A DNA stretch of 64,000 nucleotides from Radicibacter daui (lineage in GTDB: Bacteria > Pseudomonadota > Alphaproteobacteria > Radicibacterales > Radicibacteraceae), in assembly GCA_030657355.1 (NCBI GenBank), contig CP131056.1:3120501-3184500 (forward strand). The letters run 5' to 3'. Below are positions 8,190 to 16,559 of this stretch, one piece after another. The first letter of the stretch is position 1. Every line of letters starts with the position of its first letter. The position numbers were made by a program, and so were the translations under genes. The notes beneath the pieces are model-generated. The model worked only from the letters and a program-made list of their open reading frames with translations. It was not told the DNA's origin and ran no database searches.

Positions 8190-9514
8190 AATGACAGCCT
8201 GCCCGATTGCAGCGAGGCAAAGCTCTGCCCGGCGCCCGAGATCCGGCGAAAATCGCGAAACGAACCGACACGGGCGTCGCTCGCCTCCAGCGTCTCACGC
8301 GCCAGCCGTGCATCCTTGGCAAGATAGAACCGTCCGCCATGCTCCAGCGTGACGGCGTCCAGTCGCTGCATGAGGGCAAGCGTGGTGTCATTGACGGGAA
8401 AATCGAGCGCCAGTGTGTATCCCTCCATTGGAAAGGAAAAGAAGCTTTCCTGCGCCCCGAGCCGTTTCAGCACCGCCAGGAAGGATCCGCGGCCGGCATC
8501 GGCTATCGTCTCCAGCAACCGGGCGATACCGGTGCGAGCGGAAGCAAGCGGGATCACGCACTGAAACTGGACCAGCCCCCGGCGGCCATAAAGGCGATGC
8601 CAGTGAGCCAGCGCGTCGAGGGGATAGAAATATCGCTCCCAGTCGACCAGCCGCTCGGTCAGCGCACGGCGGCCGGCCTGATAATAAAGCGCGTTGAAAG
8701 CCCTGACCGAGTACCGGTTAAGCAGCCCGGCCGGCAGCGCGAAGGGCAGCGACCACCCACGGCGGGACGGCACCGAAAACGGCTGGGCGGCAAGCCGGTC
8801 CGGCAATTCCCGCCGACGCGCATGCTCGCCCAGAAACAGGAGCGAGCGACCGAGCGCGTTTCCGCGCGCAAGACAGTCGATCCAGGCGACGGAATAAGTG
8901 GCGTCCTGCGAACTCTCGAAGGCCGCCATGACCCCTTCAAGATCGGGTTGCACCAGCGTGCGCTGGCGGATCCAGCCCGTCTCTACCGGCAACAATCGCA
9001 GCGCTGCCCGCAGGATGATGCCGGTAAGCCCCATGCCCCCCAGGGTTCGGGCAAAGAGCTCGGGGTTTTCCTGTCGCGAACAGCGCAGGATCTCCCCCTT
9101 GGGGCCGAGCAGATCAAGCCATTCGACAAAATTTCCCAGGGAGCCATGACGATGGTGGTTCTTGCCATGCACATCTGCGGCGATCATGCCGCCCAGGGTT
9201 ACGAACCGGGTACCGGGAGTCACCGGCGGAAACCATCCGCGCGGCAGGAAGGCCGCGATGATGTCGGCAAGCAGAAGCCCCGCCTCCGCTTCCAGCAACC
9301 CGGTAACGGGATCGAAGGCAAGCATCCGGCAAAAACCTGTCATGTCGATCGTCATGGCTGGATTGAGCGCACTGTCGCCATAGGACCGGCCCATGCCGCG
9401 CGCAATGACCGGCCCATGCCCCCGTGCCAGCAGCGCCTGCAAATCAGCCTGTACGCGCGGCCGCTCCAGCGTGCAGGACACCACCGGAAACTGCCCCCAG
9501 CCCGACAGCTTCAT
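8186..9514 (-). CDS. dprE1: DprE1-like FAD-dependent polyprenylphosphoryl-ribose oxidase
   Basis: A 442-residue FAD enzyme with a PCMH-type FAD domain: ARGMGRSYGDSALN (about residues 38-51), TPGTRFVTLGGMIAADVHGKNHH (adenine and flavin contacts), GSLGNFVEWLDLL and GGMGLTGIILRAALRL. The C-terminal substrate domain ends with the SGAGQSFASLQ region typical of this family. It is predicted to oxidise C2 of polyprenyl-phospho-ribose. At the place where mycobacterial DprE1 has the benzothiazinone-target Cys (WNICVDFP-like), this protein reads YTLALDFP, with Ala. It overlaps the GtrA gene upstream and the SDR gene downstream by 4 bases each. Confidence 0.88.
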   Translation of the reverse strand: MKLSGWGQFPVVSCTLERPRVQADLQALLARGHGPVIARGMGRSYGDSALNPAMTIDMTGFCRMLAFDPVTGLLEAEAGLLLADIIAAFLPRGWFPPVTPGTRFVTLGGMIAADVHGKNHHRHGSLGNFVEWLDLLGPKGEILRCSRQENPELFARTLGGMGLTGIILRAALRLLPVETGWIRQRTLVQPDLEGVMAAFESSQDATYSVAWIDCLARGNALGRSLLFLGEHARRRELPDRLAAQPFSVPSRRGWSLPFALPAGLLNRYSVRAFNALYYQAGRRALTERLVDWERYFYPLDALAHWHRLYGRRGLVQFQCVIPLASARTGIARLLETIADAGRGSFLAVLKRLGAQESFFSFPMEGYTLALDFPVNDTTLALMQRLDAVTLEHGGRFYLAKDARLARETLEASDARVGSFRDFRRISGAGQSFASLQSGRLSL

Positions 9515-9936
9515 GCCCCTTCTTCCTTCACCGGGGATGGGCTGAACACAAAGAGCCGGTCGAGATTGTATTTGACGATATAACCGACCGAGAGCCCGAG
9601 CGAGGCGCCGACCTCACGCATCAGATCGGTTTTCCACACCAGCCAGAACGCTGTCTCGGAGGCCCAGAATATGAGCGTCGTCGCCACACCCATCAGTGAA
9701 TAGAGTCCGAACTTGCGGCCGTGTGTGGCAAGGCCGGAGGTGCGGTCGTCGAAGATCCAGCGTTTATCCAGCAGGTACTTGATCACCAGCCCCACCCCCG
9801 TCCCGCAGACAAGGGCCAGCACAAGCCCCGGGTTGCCGGGCACGATCTGGAGCACAAGGCGCTGCAGCGCCAGATTGACTGCCGTGGCAATGGCAGCGAA
9901 GGCGCCATAGCGCCCGACGGTCTGCAGGCCTGTCAA
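9511..9936 (-). CDS. GtrA family membrane protein, candidate polyprenyl-phospho-sugar flippase
   Basis: A 141-residue protein with four transmembrane helices and the GtrA signature YLLDKRWIFDDRT between helices 2 and 3 and NLDRLFVFS at the C terminus. GtrA proteins are linked to translocation of polyprenyl-phosphate sugars; mycobacterial Rv3789 is the member acting in arabinan synthesis. The start is the TTG at 9936, which overlaps the TGA of the upstream gene (TTGA) and has GGGAG 6 bases upstream; a longer reading from 9981 adds an unsupported polar stretch. The position directly after the UbiA gene and before dprE1 fits a donor-export role. Confidence 0.88.
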   Translation of the reverse strand: MTGLQTVGRYGAFAAIATAVNLALQRLVLQIVPGNPGLVLALVCGTGVGLVIKYLLDKRWIFDDRTSGLATHGRKFGLYSLMGVATTLIFWASETAFWLVWKTDLMREVGASLGLSVGYIVKYNLDRLFVFSPSPVKEEGA

Positions 9937-11360
9937 AACACACTCCCGAGCAGGGCAACGAGCAGAACGCCGGCTATGCACAGCAAACCGACCCGGTCAC
10001 GCAGGACGAAAAGAAGGGGATCATCCTGCATCTTGCCACGATGGGTAATCATCGCCATGCGGCTAACCCAGTAGAGCAGGATGGGGCAGCATGCCCAGAG
10101 CACCGCCGGAGCACGATAAAGCTGCTGTACCTCCGGTGAATTGATGTAGAGCGCCAGCACCAGAACAGCCATGTAACCGGCGGCGACCGAGATGGTGGCT
10201 ACAATCGGCAAATCGCCCACCTGATAGGCCCGGCCTTTTGCTTCCGACTGACCCCGGTCCGCAGTCGCGACCAGCTCGGCTTGCCGTTTCATCGCCGCCA
10301 GCGACAGGAAGATAAACATCGAGAAAGCGAGCAGCCATTCGGAAAGATGGATGCCGGTGACCGCACCGCCCGCCAGCACACGAAGGGTATAGAGCCCTGC
10401 AAGAGCACAGATGTCCACGATCAGCCGGCGTTTGAGGACCAGCGAATACCCCATCGTAAGGGCATAATAGAGCGCAACGATCCCAATGAATTCGAGTTTG
10501 CCGGTGAGTATCGCCACCAGCACTCCCAGCACCAGCAGTACCGGCACCATAAGGCTCGCTTGCAGCGGGCCAATCCTGCCGGCGGCCACCGGTCGCTGTT
10601 TTTTCCTCGGATGATGGCGGTCTGCGGTCAGGTCCAGCAGGTCGTTCAGAATGTAGGCACTCGACGCAGCGAAGCTGAAAGCGAGAAAACCAAGTCCGGC
10701 AACCAGCCAGCTTTCCACCCGCCCTTCATGTGCCGCGATCAGCGGCACGAAGATCAGCAGGTTCTTGAGCCACTGATAGACACGCAGCATCCGCAGCATA
10801 TCCGCCCAGCCCGGGCGAGGGTTGGCGAGGGTGACCACATCCTGCCCCCCTGCATCCAGGCGCGCGGCGAGCCGCTCGGACGGGGCCACTACGATAACCC
10901 GCCTCGCTTGTCGCCAGACCGGCAGATCGGCCGCCGCGTCACCGATATAGTCAAAACCCCGAAGCCCGAAACGTCCGGTAAGGAAGGCTGCTTTTGCCTC
11001 CCCCTTGAGATTGTGCTCTCCGTCGGAGCCATGAACTTCATCAAAAAGTCCGACATGACGGGCAACGGCCTCGGCAATGCGCCGGTCTGCCGCGGTCACC
11101 AGCGCCGTACGCCCACCGGCAGCACGCCAGGCAGTGACGAATTCGAGCACTGCAGCATTATAGGGAAGCACCGCAACATCCAGCGCACTCGCATCGGCCA
11201 ACGCCGCCTTGAGCGCGGCGGGACCCGAAAAAAGCGCGCTCGCCGCTGTGACCAGAATGCTCGGACTGGTGGCCAGAGCCGCCCAGAAGTTCTCGACCAG
11301 CGTATCGGTATGAATGAGCGTGCCGTCGAGATCGACGACGAGAACCGGAGTGTCGGACAT
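9933..11360 (-). CDS. HAD-UbiA fusion: polyprenyl-phosphate phosphoribosyltransferase with phosphatase domain
   Basis: A 475-residue two-domain protein. Residues 1-175 are a HAD phosphatase with VVDLDGTLIHTD (Asp10, Asp12), LVTAAD and YIGDAAADLPVW. Residues 190-475 are a UbiA-type polytopic prenyltransferase with the first Asp-rich motif NDLLDLTADRHHPRKKQRP (239-257) and about eight helices. That motif resembles decaprenyl-phosphate phosphoribosyltransferase (Rv3806c type), which joins PRPP to polyprenyl phosphate; the HAD domain could then remove the 5-phosphate. The fusion thus supplies the substrate for the DprE1/E2 pair downstream. It heads the operon, 98 bases after the EAL gene, and is coupled to gtrA. 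Confidence 0.85.
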   Translation of the reverse strand: MSDTPVLVVDLDGTLIHTDTLVENFWAALATSPSILVTAASALFSGPAALKAALADASALDVAVLPYNAAVLEFVTAWRAAGGRTALVTAADRRIAEAVARHVGLFDEVHGSDGEHNLKGEAKAAFLTGRFGLRGFDYIGDAAADLPVWRQARRVIVVAPSERLAARLDAGGQDVVTLANPRPGWADMLRMLRVYQWLKNLLIFVPLIAAHEGRVESWLVAGLGFLAFSFAASSAYILNDLLDLTADRHHPRKKQRPVAAGRIGPLQASLMVPVLLVLGVLVAILTGKLEFIGIVALYYALTMGYSLVLKRRLIVDICALAGLYTLRVLAGGAVTGIHLSEWLLAFSMFIFLSLAAMKRQAELVATADRGQSEAKGRAYQVGDLPIVATISVAAGYMAVLVLALYINSPEVQQLYRAPAVLWACCPILLYWVSRMAMITHRGKMQDDPLLFVLRDRVGLLCIAGVLLVALLGSVF

Positions 11361-11458
11361 GGTTTCCCGGCAGTAACGAGCGAGCTTTTACGGCGGAAGG
11401 GCGGGATATTATTGCGCCTCCGGAAAGTAGCACTGCCCCGCCAACAATACATAGAGCA

Positions 11459-12601
11459 TTAGGCTTGGGGCAGCGTGCTCGGCTTCGGCTCGCCGAAGAG
11501 GAAGCCCTGTCCGAAATCGAGGTGATGCGGGGCAAGGAGGCGCATCTGGTCCTCGCTTTCCACCTTCTCGACGATGAGGTCGATGCCGGCATCGTCGGCG
11601 CGGCTGAGCAGGCGCGGCACCGAAAAGGGCGAGGGTTTGCCGAGTTCTGCCGCAAGGGCCGGGGCTTCCAGCTTTACAAACCGCACATTGCGCCGCTTGA
11701 GGGCGGCGAAGTCGATGTCGAAATGCGTGACGTTATCCATCGAGAAGATGAAACCGAGCTGGGCAAGGCCCTCCAGCAGCTTGCCGCCTGCCGGACCGCC
11801 CGACAGCATGGTTTCCTGGTTAAGCTCCAGCACGAGGCGCGGGATAATCTGGCGATGCGACTGCATGAAGGCTAGAAAGCTCTGCATGAAGCGAGTATCG
11901 GCAAGGGTGTTGGCCGACATGTTGACGAAGAAGGCGTAGTTATAATCGCGCTTCTTGCTCTCGCGGATCAGCTGGATACAGCGCAGCAGCAACAGATTGT
12001 CGAGCGGGCCAATCAGCCCCTCCCGCTCGGCAAGGGCCAGATACTGGTCCGGCCCCATGATCTCCCCGGCTTCGCCGCGAATGCGGGAGAAGACCTCATA
12101 ATAACGATGCCGGCGCTGCGGCAGGCTGACGATGGGCTGGAGGAAGACTTCTACCCGGTCGCGGCGCACCGCCTCGCGCAGCTGGCGCAGGATGATCGAC
12201 TGCTCGGCATCGCGCTTCAGCTCTTCCGCCAGCGCCAATGCCGTACTCCCCGGCGCCCCCGGCGGGACCACGGCACTGATCTGCTCGACCACCGCCTGCA
12301 GCATTTCCGCTTCGGGCGCCACATCCGCATCGCTGGCGGCCGCAGGCGCGCCGAGGGCAACGCCTTCGGGCTGCGGGGTGGCGCGCAGGCGCTGGTTGAT
12401 CAGCTCCCGCAATTCGCGGGTCGCGGCACGGCGCGCGGCAATTTCATGCAGCAGGCCGCCGGCCAGCAAAACGCAGAGGCCCAGCACCAGCGCCTCATTG
12501 GCCTCGTCTACCTCCGGCCACACCAGCGGGGCGCAGAAGGCAACGACAGCCGCCAGCAGCACATAGGCGGCAAAGAAGATCGTGTGCTGCCGGGCTGTCA
12601 T
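11459..12601 (-). CDS. Membrane-anchored degenerate EAL domain protein
   Basis: A 380-residue protein. Two hydrophobic segments at about 7-27 and 38-52 anchor a cytoplasmic EAL domain (about 135-375). Several phosphodiesterase positions are altered: the EAL tripeptide reads EVF (169-171) and the DDFG loop reads DNVT (289-292). Asn227, Glu259, Lys310 and Glu345 are retained. Loss of the second Asp of the DD pair usually removes c-di-GMP hydrolysis, so a c-di-GMP-binding or protein-interaction role is more likely than catalysis. It lies 98 bases upstream of the lipid-arabinose operon and 6 bases after pyrD on the same strand, so it may be co-transcribed with pyrD. Confidence 0.82.
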   Translation of the reverse strand: MTARQHTIFFAAYVLLAAVVAFCAPLVWPEVDEANEALVLGLCVLLAGGLLHEIAARRAATRELRELINQRLRATPQPEGVALGAPAAASDADVAPEAEMLQAVVEQISAVVPPGAPGSTALALAEELKRDAEQSIILRQLREAVRRDRVEVFLQPIVSLPQRRHRYYEVFSRIRGEAGEIMGPDQYLALAEREGLIGPLDNLLLLRCIQLIRESKKRDYNYAFFVNMSANTLADTRFMQSFLAFMQSHRQIIPRLVLELNQETMLSGGPAGGKLLEGLAQLGFIFSMDNVTHFDIDFAALKRRNVRFVKLEAPALAAELGKPSPFSVPRLLSRADDAGIDLIVEKVESEDQMRLLAPHHLDFGQGFLFGEPKPSTLPQA

Positions 12602-12607
12602 GATCGG

Positions 12608-13714
12608 TTATTCCTGACCTACGGAGGGAACGGGCCTTGCCTCGGCCGGCAGGGCCGCGCCAACCGCCGCGGCCACCGAACTGTAGCCGTCGGCCCGCAG
12701 CAGGGCAGCAAGCTCGGTCTTGATGCGGCCGATCAGTGCCGGCCCGCCATAGGCAAAGGCGGTATAAAGCTGCACCAGGCTCGCTCCGTTGCGGATCTTC
12801 TCATAGGCGTCGGCGCCGCTTGCCACACCGCCCGCCCCCACCAGCGGCACGCGGCCTTTGAGGATACGGGCAAAATCGGCAAGCCGCGCGGTCGCGAGAG
12901 ACATCAGTGGCCGGCCGGAAAGGCCGCCGGTTTCTGATACGGGACCGGAGAGCCCTTCCGGGCGCGAAATCGTGGTGTTGGAGATGATGAGCCCGTCCAC
13001 CCCCAGCTCCAGCGTCACGGCCGCAATGTCTTCCACATCGTCATGCGTCAGGTCCGGCGCCACCTTGACCAGCAGCGGCGTAAAGGGCTGGCGCACACTG
13101 GCCGCGCGCGCTTCCAGTACCCGCTCCAGCAGCGCCTTCAGCTCTGCGCGGCCCTGCAGCGCACGCAGACCTGGCGTGTTGGGGGAAGAGACATTGACGA
13201 CGATATAGTCGCAGAAGGCCGCCACCGCCCGCACGCCCTGAACATAATCGGAACCGGCATCCGGGCTTTCCTTGTTGCGGCCGAGGTTGGCGCCCACGGG
13301 GCCACGGGGTTTTTCCTCCTGCCCGAAACGCGCTTCCAGCCGGCGGGCAAATTCCTTGAGGCCCTTGCTGTTGAAACCCATGCGGTTGATGAGACCGCCG
13401 GAGGCCGGCAGGCGGAACATGCGCGGGCGCGGATTGCCCGGCTGCGGCAACGGGGTGACGCTGCCCGCCTCGACGAAGCCGAAGCCCATCTGAAGCAGCG
13501 GATCCATCACCTCCGCATCCTTGTCGAAACCGGCGGCAAGACCGATGGGGTTCGCGAATTCAAGCCCCCAGAGCGTCTGTGCCAGGATCGGGTCATCCGG
13601 CTGACGCTGCTGCGGCCCCATCCCGAATTTGAGGCCCGCCAGCGCCAGACCATGTGCCCGCTCCGGCGAGAGCGACATCATCAAGGGGCGCAGCAGGGGG
13701 TAAAGGTCGATCAC
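12608..13714 (-). CDS. pyrD: Dihydroorotate dehydrogenase (quinone), class 2
   Basis: A 368-residue FMN enzyme oxidising dihydroorotate to orotate in pyrimidine synthesis and passing electrons to membrane quinone. The N-terminal amphipathic helix region (DLYPLLRPLMMSLSPERAHGLAL) marks class 2. The TIM barrel carries AAGFDKDAEV, SVTPLPQPGNPRPRMFRL, NRMGFNSKG, VNVSSPNTPGLR (catalytic Ser) and the FMN-phosphate site GAGGVASGADAYEKIRNGAS. The GTG at 13714 gives the family's usual N terminus and has GGAAAG upstream; the frame is open to 13786 but that part looks unrelated. The next gene downstream, 6 bases away, is the EAL protein. Confidence 0.95.
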   Translation of the reverse strand: MIDLYPLLRPLMMSLSPERAHGLALAGLKFGMGPQQRQPDDPILAQTLWGLEFANPIGLAAGFDKDAEVMDPLLQMGFGFVEAGSVTPLPQPGNPRPRMFRLPASGGLINRMGFNSKGLKEFARRLEARFGQEEKPRGPVGANLGRNKESPDAGSDYVQGVRAVAAFCDYIVVNVSSPNTPGLRALQGRAELKALLERVLEARAASVRQPFTPLLVKVAPDLTHDDVEDIAAVTLELGVDGLIISNTTISRPEGLSGPVSETGGLSGRPLMSLATARLADFARILKGRVPLVGAGGVASGADAYEKIRNGASLVQLYTAFAYGGPALIGRIKTELAALLRADGYSSVAAAVGAALPAEARPVPSVGQE

Positions 13715-14365
13715 GGGGCCTGTCTTTCCATTAACGAACAGAAAGCGCCCCTCCGGGGTACGACGGCAGCACGCGTCGCCGGACAAGCGCCTGATTCATC
13801 CTTGCGTATAGAGGAGCAAGGCCCTTGCCGTCACGCAACTCTTCCCGGCACGGGCCTGCAAGCCGGCGTAGCCGGGGCGGTGCCTGCAACGCAAAGGCGC
13901 AGCACGTCTATCGCCTGAAAATGGCCAGGATAAACCTTTCGGTTTTGTGCCGTATCTATCCTGCATTTTAACCATTCCGCCGCTTTTCCCACGCCCGGCG
14001 CGGAGATGAAGGTAAAATTGGTTAACACCATGTCTTCTGCGGTGGGAGTGGCCCGTCATAGCTGCATAGGCACGACCAACCACCATTAATTGCAGCCCGT
14101 GCCACTGCATAATCCTGTAATTTTGACGAAATGTAACGAAGCGATACTTTTCAAAACGGGGTCTGTACTCTGCATCCTGAAGCAGATCGCGCTTTCACTT
14201 GCTGAATACGGATTGATGCAGGAGGCCAGCACTTACTTCTTAAGTTTATATAGTCTTTCAGTTCGTTGACCACGAAGGCCCCCCGGCCTCACCTTGTGGC
14301 CAAGCCCCAAAGCCCCCTAATGGCCGCAGCCCCCCGAACGGCCGATTGCTCATGGAGAATGCGTT
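13715..14365. other. Long AT-richer intergenic region
   Basis: About 650 bases between the divergent pyrD and the small gene at 14366. It is richer in A and T than its surroundings. It contains a possible promoter facing right at 14123-14150 and a C-rich stretch with repeated GGCC tetramers at about 14275-14345. I see no conserved riboswitch or RNA gene that I can name. Confidence 0.5.
14123..14150 (+). promoter_or_regulatory. Possible sigma-70-type promoter
   Basis: TTGACG (14123-14128) is separated by 16 bases from TACTTT (14145-14150). It would give a transcript with a leader of about 200 bases before the small gene at 14366. This is a match by eye to the general consensus only. Confidence 0.3.
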
Positions 14366-14575
14366 ATGCTCGTCCGCCCCGAAGACCGCGATCCCTGGTA
14401 TTCCCCGGCGCTTGAAGCCGCGCTCGGCAGCCTGGATACGCTCGCGGAAGCCGGACTGGTGGCGCTGCCCTCCAAGCCGACCGATGCCATGCTGATCGCC
14501 GGCGCCCGTGCCGCCGGCTGCTCGGTCGAAACCGTCTACACACTCTGGAATGCGATGGTGGCTGCCGCCGAATAA
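14366..14575 (+). CDS. Small conserved-looking protein, unknown function
   Basis: A 69-residue acidic protein with no recognised domain; two helical stretches are likely (ALEAALGSLDTLAEAGLVAL and DAMLIAGARAAGCSVETVYTLW). The second resembles a helix-turn-helix-like unit (AGCSVETVYTLWNAM), which is only suggestive. A GGAGA lies about 6 bases upstream of the ATG and a terminator follows within 40 bases, so it looks like a real monocistronic gene with a long leader. It lies between pyrD and the terminase end of the podoviral genes, but nothing ties it to either. Confidence 0.6.
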   Translation: MLVRPEDRDPWYSPALEAALGSLDTLAEAGLVALPSKPTDAMLIAGARAAGCSVETVYTLWNAMVAAAE

Positions 14576-14610
14576 CCGGCCGGGCGCCCCGCCCCAGCAT
14601 CACTCCCCGA

Positions 14611-14645
14611 AGGGCCGGCTGCCGATGGTGCCGGCCCTTTGTGTT
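14611..14645 (+). terminator. Terminator after the small gene
   Basis: The stem AAGGGCCGG pairs with CCGGCCCTT around a 12-base loop, followed by a T-rich stretch (TTTGTGTTTTG). It is roughly symmetric, so it may also stop transcripts leaving the large-terminase gene from the other side. Confidence 0.75.
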
Positions 14646-14658
14646 TTGGCTGCTTTTC

Positions 14659-16176
14659 TTACCCCTGCTCATCCAGCACCGTTCGCGCCTTGACGCCACT
14701 GGTAAACGGTCGCCAGCTCTCGGTGACGAGCGCGGCGGCGCAGCCGAGCCGCACAGGCTCGGCTGCAATGGCCCCGGCTACCGCGTCCAGCCCGTCATCA
14801 TGGCCGGCGCCGCCCGGCCGCCAGTCCCGCAACTCAGTGAGAAACGGGCCAGCCCAGACGGAGCTGTGGGCACTGAGAAGGCCCGCTGCCAGCGGCGCCT
14901 CGAAAGCCGCAAGGATGCGGGCTTCCTTGGCGGTGCGGGAAGCCACCTCCAGCACCGAACCGGCCTGGCGGCGCCGGGCCAGTTCGCGCCGGAGCAACCC
15001 GGGCAGGAAACGGCCAAGGCCGTTGGTCTCGATGCGCAGCGAGGGCAGATGCAATGCCGCCATCAGGTCGGCCACCTGCCGGCACTGCACCCCGGCCGCA
15101 TCGCCGCCGATGGCGGGATCACCACTCCCCGCCGCCACCTCGGGACCGGCCTCCAGATAAAGCACCCGCTGCAACCACAGACCACCGTCCCCATCCACGA
15201 ACAGGGCGGCCACCACGCTGGCATCTCGTTTCGCACTCCCCTGCCCACCGCCAAAGGCTGGATCCCACCAGGCGCTGGCCGAGATCATGCGCCGTCCGTC
15301 CAGCCAGAGCTGCGGCCGCCCCTGCGCCTCCCGCCACTCCAGTTCGCCCTCGTGCCGGCGCAGGCCATGGGCCGGCAGACGCCCCGGTTCGACATCCACC
15401 GGCCGCAGCAGCATCTGCGCGGCAAAGCGGTCCGGCCCCGCCTTGCGGCGCAGACGCTCAATATGGGCAAGACTGAACCGCTCCGGCCAGGCACTGCGCC
15501 CGGCGGCATCCAGCACCGGCAGGCGCAGCGCGTCAAACCCGCGCGTCAGCGGCTCCCCGTCGGCATAAAGGCTCTCGCGGGCATGAGGCGTGCCGACAAA
15601 AAGCAGCGTGCCGTCCGGCACGAGGATGAAATCCAGTTCGGCCAGCCGCTCGCGCAGGACGCGGCGGCGCTGCGGTGTGGCCGCCGTGCGCGGCACTTCC
15701 ACATCATCGCAGATGATGATGTCAGCCCGGCTGCCGGTGATGTTGCCGTCAATGCCGCGGGCAAGGGCAGAAGGGTCGCGCCCGCCGCGCCGCCGCTCGA
15801 CGGTAAAGCAGTCCGCCGCCCATTGCTCCGGCCGGCGCGGCTTCAGCCGCTGTGTCAGCGGATGGCGAGTGAGGATACGGCGCATGTTGGCGACCATACG
15901 CTCGGCCAGCATCTGGTCGGCAGCGAGAATGAGGAAGCGCAGCTCCGGATCGCGATGCAGCAGCCAGCAGGCAAAAAGCGCGACGATGGTGGACTTGCCG
16001 CCCCCGCGAAAGGCCAGCAGCATCAACCGCCGCCGCCCGTCACGCCAGGCCCGCTCCAGCCAGTCCGCCATCACCAGATGGAGGGTCGGCAGCCCTGCCC
16101 CGAGCCCCTCAAGGCGCTGCCACAGCCAGAGAAAGGCCGCGAAACCGGCCTCTGCGCCGGGCTCCAGGTTACGCAT
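14659..16176 (-). CDS. Phage large terminase subunit (TerL)
   Basis: A DNA-packaging motor of about 505 residues. The ATPase has Walker A LAFRGGGKSTI (residues 54-64 from this start) and Walker B DIIICDDVE. The C-terminal nuclease shows acidic positions in ASAWWDPAFGG and GHDDGLDAVAGA. This corresponds to T7 gp19 in position (last of the late genes) and approximate size (586 in T7). An ATG at 16254 gives a longer version overlapping the preceding gene by 86 bases; the ATG at 16176 overlaps it by 8 and is preferred. It packages DNA into the procapsid through the portal encoded 18 kb away. Confidence 0.9.
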   Translation of the reverse strand: MRNLEPGAEAGFAAFLWLWQRLEGLGAGLPTLHLVMADWLERAWRDGRRRLMLLAFRGGGKSTIVALFACWLLHRDPELRFLILAADQMLAERMVANMRRILTRHPLTQRLKPRRPEQWAADCFTVERRRGGRDPSALARGIDGNITGSRADIIICDDVEVPRTAATPQRRRVLRERLAELDFILVPDGTLLFVGTPHARESLYADGEPLTRGFDALRLPVLDAAGRSAWPERFSLAHIERLRRKAGPDRFAAQMLLRPVDVEPGRLPAHGLRRHEGELEWREAQGRPQLWLDGRRMISASAWWDPAFGGGQGSAKRDASVVAALFVDGDGGLWLQRVLYLEAGPEVAAGSGDPAIGGDAAGVQCRQVADLMAALHLPSLRIETNGLGRFLPGLLRRELARRRQAGSVLEVASRTAKEARILAAFEAPLAAGLLSAHSSVWAGPFLTELRDWRPGGAGHDDGLDAVAGAIAAEPVRLGCAAALVTESWRPFTSGVKARTVLDEQG

Positions 16177-16555
16177 CCCCGCCGGCCGCCCGCTCCCCGC
16201 CAGCCCCTTCTGCAGCAAGCGCCTCGTAAGGCGGCGCCTCCCTGAAAGCAGCAATATGCGCCTCTGCCTCCCGGATCAGCGGTCGCAGATCCGGCCCGCC
16301 GACGCCGGGCCGGGCGCCGGTATCGCCGGGGCGCAGAAGCCGCACCAGCCGCTCGGCATGGGAGAGGAGAAGGGCCATGCGGGCCTGCCGCTCTTCCAGC
16401 TTTCCCGCCAACGCATGGGTGCGATCCTGGACCAGCTGATCCAGTTCGCTGCGATACCAGCCCGTCAGCTCTTTCAGGGCACCGAGCGCAACCTCGCGCA
16501 ATTCCTCAAGCACCGCCCCGGCTTGCGGCGCAGCCTCCTGTTCCTGCTGTGCCAT
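16169..16555 (-). CDS. Putative small terminase subunit
   Basis: A 128-residue, strongly helical and charged protein with a coiled-coil-like centre (VLEELREVALGALKELTGWY, then KLEERQARMALLLSHAERLV). No recognisable sequence family, but it sits between the tail-spike gene and the large terminase, exactly where T7 has gene 18, and it is similar in size (89 residues in T7). The ATG at 16555 lies 4 bases after the stop of the spike gene. Role by position: DNA recognition for packaging. This is inference. Confidence 0.6.
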   Translation of the reverse strand: MAQQEQEAAPQAGAVLEELREVALGALKELTGWYRSELDQLVQDRTHALAGKLEERQARMALLLSHAERLVRLLRPGDTGARPGVGGPDLRPLIREAEAHIAAFREAPPYEALAAEGAGGERAAGGDA

Positions 16556-16559
16556 CGCC

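Noticed and set aside
14275-14345. A riboswitch or attenuator in the C-rich leader before the small gene
   Set aside because: Repeated GGCC tetramers allow many pairings, but no known aptamer core or terminator/antiterminator pair could be traced.
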